Of a stretch of 64,000 bases of DNA, positions 55,627 to 64,000 are shown one piece after another; within the stretch, counting starts at the first letter, position 1, and each line of letters begins with the position of its first letter. Source of the stretch: Actinomyces sp. (GTDB taxonomy: Bacteria; Actinomycetota; Actinomycetes; Actinomycetales; Actinomycetaceae); the NCBI GenBank assembly GCA_022649165.1, contig JALCNR010000002.1, positions 276,833 through 340,832 of the forward strand. Reading direction: 5' to 3'. The position numbers were made by a program, and so were the translations under genes. Below the pieces are notes generated by a model. It made no database searches. It was given only the letters and a program-made list of their open reading frames with translations, and was not told the origin of the DNA.

Positions 55627-57234
55627 TCAGTCCGTACACTTCTCCAGCTGACGGATCCGCTCGATGAGCCTGGCCCCTTCGATCGGCATGTACGGGTCCG
55701 ACTCGTCGGTGCCCCAGCGACTGAGCACCGTATCCACCTCTCTTGATCGGACACGGGTCACCCTCGACCGCGATTCGAAGTGCGTTGCCTTGACCTCCGA
55801 GAGCCACACCAAACGATATCCTATGCTTCGGACCTTGTACGACAAATCGACATCATTGAAGTTGTTTGGCAATCCAAGATTGAAAGCTCCGACCTCGTCA
55901 ACGACCTCACGCCGCAGCGCGACGCAAGCAGCAGTCAGCCCTGAGACCTCTCGGTCGACCAAGAGTTCGCCGAAGTATCCAAAGTCGTTGTCGGGCACCC
56001 CCGAGTATGCGTGAACGAAGTTCGATTGCAAGAAGACCAACCCTGCGTGTTGAATCGTGTCGTCCGAGAATGTGAGCCTAGCGCCTGTCATTCCGACGGA
56101 GGGCTCCTCTAAAGGAGCACACAGCTGCTCGATGAACTCGTCCGAGCGCACTTCAATGTCGTCGTTGAGGAACACGATCATGTCGCCCGCGGCGGCAAGG
56201 TAACCTCGATTGCACTTGTCGGAGAAGTTGAACGGCGCCTCGTACGGAACCAGGCGAAGGTGCTCCCCGCAGAGTGTCTTCACCTCATCGATGGCGGATC
56301 TCGGTGTATCAAGGTCGTGAACGACGACGATCTCAAGGAGGTCATGACGCGTGTGAGCAAGCAGTGAGCGGACGGCCTCGACCAGAAAGCATCGCTGCTG
56401 ACCCCAAGCGAGCCCTGAAGAGCCCCGTGTCGGAATGACGACACTCACCAAGGTTGAGTCGTCCAGCACTCGATGCGTGCGGTAGGTGTGCGCCACGCGG
56501 GTGACAGAGACGGTGTCATTCGGCCGTCCCATCCGTCCGAGGTGCTCTTGGACCGCCCTGATTCCCGCCTCGGTCGCGTAGTCCTTGGCATTCGGGTCCC
56601 CTGCAGCCGATCCGGGAACGATGCGCCAGTGATACAACACCTCAGGAATGTGGACGACATCGTCACACAGCTCGGTCACACGCAACGCGAGATCGTGGTC
56701 CTGAGAACCGTCGAAACCTGTATGGAATCCCCCGACCTGTGCAACCAGGTCAGATCTGAGTGCCGACAAGTGACCCAGATACATCTGGTGGCGAAGCCTC
56801 TCCGGGGACCAGTCAGGTTTCCGGAACTCCCCGGACAGGTTTCCATGATCATCGATCTTGTCCTCATCTGTGTACACGTACCCCGCTGTCGGGCACTTCT
56901 CGATCGCTCCTGCGATCTTCTCCAGCGAGGTCGGGGCAAGGAGATCATCGTGGTCAAGCAGTACGATCCACCGACCGCGCGCTCGTGCCAATCCATCATT
57001 GGAGGCCGCGACGATGTGTCCGTTCGTCTTGCGCTCGACAAGTACGACCCGCGAGTCAGCAGATGCGGCGGACTTCATGACGGTCGTGACGTGAGGATCT
57101 CCCGAGGCGTCGTCAACCAGGATCAACTCCCAGTCGGCAAAGGACTGGTTCACGACCGAGTCAATGGTCTCCTGAAGATCTCGTGCCTGCGGTCGATACA
57201 CCGGCGTGACGATCGAGAACAGCGGTGTCGGCAT
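55627..57234 (-). CDS. Tandem-domain GT2 glycosyltransferase
   Basis: 535 residues with two GT2 modules. First (about 1-230): F-S-I-V-T-P-V-Y, L-V-D-D-A-S, L-L-D-H-D-D. Second (about 260-520): S-V-V-I-P-T-R-G, F-L-N-D-D-I and E-V-G-A-F-N-L-G. Like WbbN/rhamnan-type chain builders, it may add two linkages. No membrane segment. Its ATG overlaps the methyltransferase stop by one base (TGATG). Confidence 0.88.
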   Translation of the reverse strand: MPTPLFSIVTPVYRPQARDLQETIDSVVNQSFADWELILVDDASGDPHVTTVMKSAASADSRVVLVERKTNGHIVAASNDGLARARGRWIVLLDHDDLLAPTSLEKIAGAIEKCPTAGYVYTDEDKIDDHGNLSGEFRKPDWSPERLRHQMYLGHLSALRSDLVAQVGGFHTGFDGSQDHDLALRVTELCDDVVHIPEVLYHWRIVPGSAAGDPNAKDYATEAGIRAVQEHLGRMGRPNDTVSVTRVAHTYRTHRVLDDSTLVSVVIPTRGSSGLAWGQQRCFLVEAVRSLLAHTRHDLLEIVVVHDLDTPRSAIDEVKTLCGEHLRLVPYEAPFNFSDKCNRGYLAAAGDMIVFLNDDIEVRSDEFIEQLCAPLEEPSVGMTGARLTFSDDTIQHAGLVFLQSNFVHAYSGVPDNDFGYFGELLVDREVSGLTAACVALRREVVDEVGAFNLGLPNNFNDVDLSYKVRSIGYRLVWLSEVKATHFESRSRVTRVRSREVDTVLSRWGTDESDPYMPIEGARLIERIRQLEKCTD

Positions 57235-58322
57235 CAGCGCAGCCCGATCTCGCGAGCGATCTTTCCCACCCCTCGGCGCACCAAGTTGTGTGGCAAGGAA
57301 TCCAGCTTTCGATGCGCAGATTCAGCATCCGCGATCGCAGCAGCCAAACGCGCGTGGGTCTCAATCAGTTCGGTCCGAACTTGGTGAAGGTCGTCATTGC
57401 GCGATTGAACCTCGTACCGGAGCCTTCCGACCTCGGCCTCGAGAGCCACGGCGTTGTCCGTGGCGGTGAGAAGGCGGTAACGCTCTTTCTCAAAGCTCGC
57501 GAGATGCTCGGCGTTCCTGACCGCAACGGCCTCGGAGAACCTGGAGTTCTCCGACTGTCGCGGAGCGTACTGTACGTTCGGTCGTTCGATGTGAGCGAGT
57601 CGGTCGACCTCAGGCAGTGAACGGGGAACGTCTGCATCGGCGGCATGTACCGGCACCCCACGCACGATGTATTGGAAGTCGAATGAATCCTCCTGGGCGC
57701 GCACCCAGCTCAGCACTCCCCGGGGCAGAGCCTGCTCGTCGATCAGGACCTCGGTCGCGAGAGGATCGAGGATCGTTGCCTGAATCGACGAGATCACCAG
57801 CCCCGCGTCGCCGAACAGCTCTCGAATGCTTTTCAGGGTGAAGAACCGCAAATGAGTCCGGTCAAGCAGCCCTTCGTCCGTGTAGTTCCACTGCCCGAGC
57901 AACAGAGCCAGACGCACGGAACCATGGGCGATGTTGGGGATCGAGGCAACGATGAAGCCATTGGGCGAGAGCAGGCCAACTGCAGCCTTGAGGACGGTCT
58001 CCGGATCTGAAAGATGTTCCAGGACATCTCCGAAGATGATCGCGTCAAAAGGGCCCTCGACAATTTCACCGAGACCGTTGGTCTCCAGATCCGCGACCAC
58101 GACCACGTCTAACCTCTCGGAGGCAATCTCTGCGCTCTCGCGATCGGCCTCGATTCCAGAGACGACAAATCCCCGGCCCTTGAGCGCGGCACCCAAGTCC
58201 CCCGCCGCGCAGCCAACATCCAGTATTCGCGATCCCGCGGCAAGATCACTCACGATCGCGCGAGCGATCGCCGGTTGACTCGAGTTCAGGTTGGACAGAT
58301 CAACCTCGGTCCGATACTTCAT
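57234..58322 (-). CDS. SAM-dependent methyltransferase with C-terminal coiled coil
   Basis: 362 residues. Class I fold: R-I-L-D-V-G-C-A-A-G-D-L-G (motif I), D-A-I-I-F-G-D-V-L-E-H-L (motif II/III) and F-F-T-L-K-S-I-R-E-L. Residues about 270-345 form a heptad-rich coiled coil (L-E-A-E-V-G-R-L-R-Y-E-V). Such fusions occur next to O-antigen-type GTs and may cap or measure chain length. Function in glycan methylation is inferred from context. Confidence 0.85.
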   Translation of the reverse strand: MKYRTEVDLSNLNSSQPAIARAIVSDLAAGSRILDVGCAAGDLGAALKGRGFVVSGIEADRESAEIASERLDVVVVADLETNGLGEIVEGPFDAIIFGDVLEHLSDPETVLKAAVGLLSPNGFIVASIPNIAHGSVRLALLLGQWNYTDEGLLDRTHLRFFTLKSIRELFGDAGLVISSIQATILDPLATEVLIDEQALPRGVLSWVRAQEDSFDFQYIVRGVPVHAADADVPRSLPEVDRLAHIERPNVQYAPRQSENSRFSEAVAVRNAEHLASFEKERYRLLTATDNAVALEAEVGRLRYEVQSRNDDLHQVRTELIETHARLAAAIADAESAHRKLDSLPHNLVRRGVGKIAREIGLR

Positions 58323-58400
58323 TCGTCCCCTTCTTCCCTGCGCCGCCGCGTCTTAGGGTGGTGTTCTCGTCCCAGTGTCCCCCGGCATTGCCGAAATCGC

Positions 58401-59354
58401 TCACCAGATGCCGATGAGACACGAGGCAGCAAGTTCGATTCCCTCGAGCCGATTCCTCCGGATTTCCTTGAGACGGCGTGCAATCCTCCACCGGGACCTC
58501 ACGTCACGGTGCCGCAGGTCCGCCGTGATGGCGTCGAGTTCGTCAAGCCATGCTGCGTCCTGGTGCTGCGTCCCGACCTGCCGACATGCCTCAGCCGTGC
58601 GAATGAACTGGTCCCGGTAGAACCCGCTTCGCAGCGCTGCCAACCGCTGGCGAAAGGCGTCGGCACCGTGATGCTCTCCCTGTGCATTGTCTCCGTGCTG
58701 GCGATAGGCGACCAACGGTTCCGCGTCGATCAGCCAGGATCCCCCGGAAGCCCGTGTCAACGCGTACAGGAACCAGTCGTGGACCCCAATGCGTTCGGTG
58801 TCCAACCCCTCGAGTTCGTGGACCAACAAGGCGTGCATCCTCGGTGTGAACACGTACGTGGATCCGGGTCCCGCTGCCTCGAACAGGAAGTCCCACCGTT
58901 GCTGAGGCGAAGCCTTCGCGACAAGCCGTCGATGCCCCCGCTCGTCGAAACTCACGACGTTGGACGACACGGCATCTGCCCGCGAGGACTCCAGGAGTGA
59001 CACCTGTCTGCGCAACTTGTCGGGACGCCAGATGTCGTCCTGGTCACTGAAGGCGATGAAGACGTCGTCCTTCGCAGGATGGTCGGTGAACAGCCGGAGA
59101 AAGTTGGCCGTGATGCCTCGCGTTCCCTCCCGCGGAGGAAGGAGCGTGACACGTGGATCTTGATCCGCCCGCCCGCTCACGTAGTCCCGCGTCCCATCGG
59201 TGGAACCGTCGTCGGAGACGATGAGCCTGACATCGACGTCCTTCTGGCCAAGGATCGAGTCAACTTGCATCTCGATCCATTGACGGCCGTTGTATGTCGC
59301 CATCAACACATCCACCCGAGGCAGCGCGTCTCTGGGAGTCACCGGCTGTGCCAT
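58401..59354 (-). CDS. GT2 glycosyltransferase, rhamnosyltransferase-like
   Basis: 317 residues. D-V-L-M-A-T-Y-N-G, I-V-S-D-D-G-S-T-D-G-T, A-F-S-D-Q-D-D-I-W and H-D-W-F-L-Y-A-L, matching RfbF/WsaF-type rhamnosyltransferases. Stands 4 bp after rfbB on the same strand, so co-transcribed with the dTDP-sugar gene, which fits dTDP-rhamnose or a related donor. Confidence 0.87.
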   Translation of the reverse strand: MAQPVTPRDALPRVDVLMATYNGRQWIEMQVDSILGQKDVDVRLIVSDDGSTDGTRDYVSGRADQDPRVTLLPPREGTRGITANFLRLFTDHPAKDDVFIAFSDQDDIWRPDKLRRQVSLLESSRADAVSSNVVSFDERGHRRLVAKASPQQRWDFLFEAAGPGSTYVFTPRMHALLVHELEGLDTERIGVHDWFLYALTRASGGSWLIDAEPLVAYRQHGDNAQGEHHGADAFRQRLAALRSGFYRDQFIRTAEACRQVGTQHQDAAWLDELDAITADLRHRDVRSRWRIARRLKEIRRNRLEGIELAASCLIGIW

Positions 59355-59358
59355 TCGG

Positions 59359-61996
<2,638 letters not shown>

Positions 61997-62322
61997 CTCA
62001 TCCTTGCCACCCACGTGCTCGCGCAGCCAGACGTTCGTGATCGCATCGCGAAGTTCTCTGAGTTTCCCAAGAGCTCATAACGGCCCGGCTCTGCGGCCCG
62101 CACAGCTACCACATTATCCGCTATGGACCCCCTTCCTGACTTCACCCGACCCGATAGGAGACCTGTGTCGAAGAGCGACCTCAATCGACGGTCATCCCTT
62201 TGCGTCGACTGCATCGTCCCCGCTGGACGATCGCAGGACGATCACGACTTCCATAACGCAGCGGTTCATGGCAGTATAAATCCGCTCACCTCAAGTTTCG
62301 CATATAGCAACAGGAGCCACTT
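61997..62322. promoter_or_regulatory. Divergent region between polysaccharide cluster and amidase gene
   Basis: No gene is supported. AT-richer than most of the window. Plus strand has TATAAA (62275-62280) as a candidate -10 for the amidase, giving a leader of about 35 nt. No confident -35 and no minus-strand promoter were recognised. Confidence 0.35.
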
Positions 62323-64000
62323 GTGCCCCGAACGTCACTCGTGTCCACGATCCTGGCACTCTCCCTCATAGCCACAGCCGCGCCGTCGATCGAAGCGCAG
62401 CAAGCCGCGGCAGCTTCTGCTGAGACCGGAGCCCCGGTCATGGACTTGCCGTTGACTGACTCCGAAGGGGATCCCACAGACGTCGCAACCGGTGCGTTGG
62501 GCGATCCTGACGGTTCGTCCGCGCTCGATGCGGACGCCGAGGAGCCCGAGTCCTCTGGCCTCGACGACATCGCGGACGACGCCACGCTTGCCGTTCTCAC
62601 CGATCCCGTCGCCGTCGACCAGGACTTCGTCGTCGCCGGAGTCACGTGGAACTCCGACGAGGGATTTGCTGAGAGCTCAGAGATCTACCTCCGCGTTCGT
62701 GATGACGGGACGTGGTCCGACTGGTTCGAGATGGGCAGTGACGGCAGCGGGCGTGATGACGGCGTCGGCCTGTCCGGAACTGAGCCCTTCCTGACGGGCG
62801 GTGCGGACGCTGTCCAGGTCGGCATCACGGGTTCCACGGAGTCGCTCCCCTCTGATCTCACGGTCGCGATGGTACCCGCCGATCCCGACGGTGAGGTCAC
62901 GCTGGATCCGACCGAGGACGACAGCGTGGAGGCGACACCAACTCCGCTAGCCACGTCTGACGCGGACGACGACGGCGACAGCACAGTGACGACGGACTCA
63001 ACCTTTGATGAGGACGCCCAGTCCGACACCGAAGACCCAGTGGAGCCCTCTGAGGAGGATGCAGAGTCCACGGATGAGTCGAGCCAGAACGGCACGGGCG
63101 GATCCGTCGGATCAGGAGGATCCGCCCTCAAGGATCTGAGCAGTCTGAACGCCGCAGTGTCCAGTTTGTCCGTCGCGAGCGACCTTCCGGTCAATGTCAT
63201 CACACGGTCCCAGTGGGGAGCCGATGAGTCCTACATGACATGGACCCCGAAAGAGGTCAATGCCCCCTTCGTCATCGTCCATCACACGGCCGGGACGAAC
63301 TCATACTCTGCCTCGCAGTCAGCGAGCATCGTGAACGGTATTTACTACTATCACGCCGTCAAACTGGGATGGGGAGACATCGGCTACAACTTCCTCGTCG
63401 ACAAGTACGGCCAAGTCTTCGAGGGACGCGCCGGCTCGGCCGAGGCATCGGCAGGGAAGATGGTGGTTGGAGCCCACGCTCTGGGCGCGAACACCGGAAC
63501 GATGGGTATCGCGATGATGGGAACCTACACGAGCGAATCCCCAACGTCCGCGGAGTTGACCTCGGTGGGCAAGATGGCGGGCTGGCAGCTGTCCCGCGCA
63601 GGTGTCGACCCGACCGGCTCCGCTACGTTCACCATCACCTACTCCAACGGCAAGTACAACAAGGGCGACAAAGTCACGCTCAATCGAATCGCGGGACATC
63701 GGGATGTTTATGCGACCGAGTGCCCCGGGAACGTCGGCTATGCGAAGCTCGGAACGATCCGATCCATAGCCTCGACAATTCAGACGGGCGAAGGCTCGAG
63801 TTCGGCGAATATCCCGAAAGGTGTCGTTGACGCGGTGACAGCGAACTCAGTGACGAGCACGATCACAGCGAACGGCTGGGCATTCGACAAGGATACGACC
63901 AACCCCATCACTACCCACGTCTACCTTGACGGCAAGGCCGTCAAGGCCGTCAAGGCCAACCGCGCCCGAGCAGACGTCCAGAAGGCCTATGGACTGACCA
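62323..64000 (+). CDS. Secreted N-acetylmuramoyl-L-alanine amidase, 3' end outside window
   Basis: 559 codons visible, open at the right edge. GTG start with AGGAG 6 nt upstream. Signal peptide (T-I-L-A-L-S-L-I-A-T-A-A), an acidic Asp/Glu/Ser/Thr-rich region (about 185-270), then a PGRP/amidase_2 domain (about 290-490): zinc ligands in I-V-H-H-T-A-G, A-G-H-R-D and E-C-P-G. After it starts a repeat of the type N-G-W-A-F-D-K-D-T-T-N-P common in actinobacterial amidases. Cleaves the lactyl-peptide bond of peptidoglycan; the repeats likely bind the wall. Confidence 0.88.
   Translation, partial: MPRTSLVSTILALSLIATAAPSIEAQQAAAASAETGAPVMDLPLTDSEGDPTDVATGALGDPDGSSALDADAEEPESSGLDDIADDATLAVLTDPVAVDQDFVVAGVTWNSDEGFAESSEIYLRVRDDGTWSDWFEMGSDGSGRDDGVGLSGTEPFLTGGADAVQVGITGSTESLPSDLTVAMVPADPDGEVTLDPTEDDSVEATPTPLATSDADDDGDSTVTTDSTFDEDAQSDTEDPVEPSEEDAESTDESSQNGTGGSVGSGGSALKDLSSLNAAVSSLSVASDLPVNVITRSQWGADESYMTWTPKEVNAPFVIVHHTAGTNSYSASQSASIVNGIYYYHAVKLGWGDIGYNFLVDKYGQVFEGRAGSAEASAGKMVVGAHALGANTGTMGIAMMGTYTSESPTSAELTSVGKMAGWQLSRAGVDPTGSATFTITYSNGKYNKGDKVTLNRIAGHRDVYATECPGNVGYAKLGTIRSIASTIQTGEGSSSANIPKGVVDAVTANSVTSTITANGWAFDKDTTNPITTHVYLDGKAVKAVKANRARADVQKAYGLT

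Overview
The window is high-GC actinobacterial DNA. The best fit is a member of the Actinomycetaceae (Actinomyces/Schaalia-like). This rests on a fused 2-oxoglutarate decarboxylase (Kgd), a SigR/RsrA-type pair, MtrA-MtrB-LpqB, a WhiB2-type regulator, TIGR03089, DUF3499, bL37 and the many ATGA/GTGA stop-start overlaps. Genus and species are inferred from gene content only. No rRNA, tRNA, CRISPR array or transposase was found.

Layout. 1-9.4 kb: the end of a damaged EamA-like gene, a glycerophosphodiesterase coupled to an M23 peptidase, two CNNM/CBS membrane proteins, kgd, a GDSL-like protein and the 24-residue ribosomal protein bL37. 9.5-29 kb: a conserved backbone resembling M. tuberculosis Rv3221A-Rv3246c (sigma/anti-sigma, aroA, rsgA, secA, hpf, comF, lpqB, mtrB, mtrA), interleaved with hisN, a glutamine amidotransferase, a CpaB/CpaE-like pair, a small HTH protein and a LysM protein. 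29-38 kb: an overlapping envelope operon (membrane protein, DUF4129, DUF4350, MoxR, DUF58) followed by SpoIIM and RDD genes, as around M. tuberculosis Rv3692-Rv3695. Here a nuclease-like gene bracketed by two 75-bp palindromic elements lies between DUF58 and SpoIIM. 38-46 kb: DUF3499, a zincin-like protein, a peptidase E gene with an internal deletion, then WhiB2, a giant glycosyltransferase and DUF5719 in one overlapping unit, and TIGR03089.

46-64 kb is a cell-surface region. It starts with a secreted Ig-repeat protein, then ugd, then a long minus-strand polysaccharide cluster: pyruvyl transferase, flippase-like protein, nitroreductase-like protein, two large GT-C/DUF2142-type membrane proteins, three GT2 glycosyltransferases, a methyltransferase and rfbB. 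It ends with a secreted amidase cut by the right edge. Codon use here is less strictly GC-ending than in the backbone, which fits a variable surface locus.

Regulation visible in the sequence includes a SigR-type promoter upstream of the sigma factor, a direct repeat suggesting MtrA autoregulation, a near-consensus promoter for whiB, a perfect 50-bp palindrome between hpf and secA, and about eleven genes whose start codon lies 6-7 nt after a -10-like hexamer, suggesting leaderless mRNAs.
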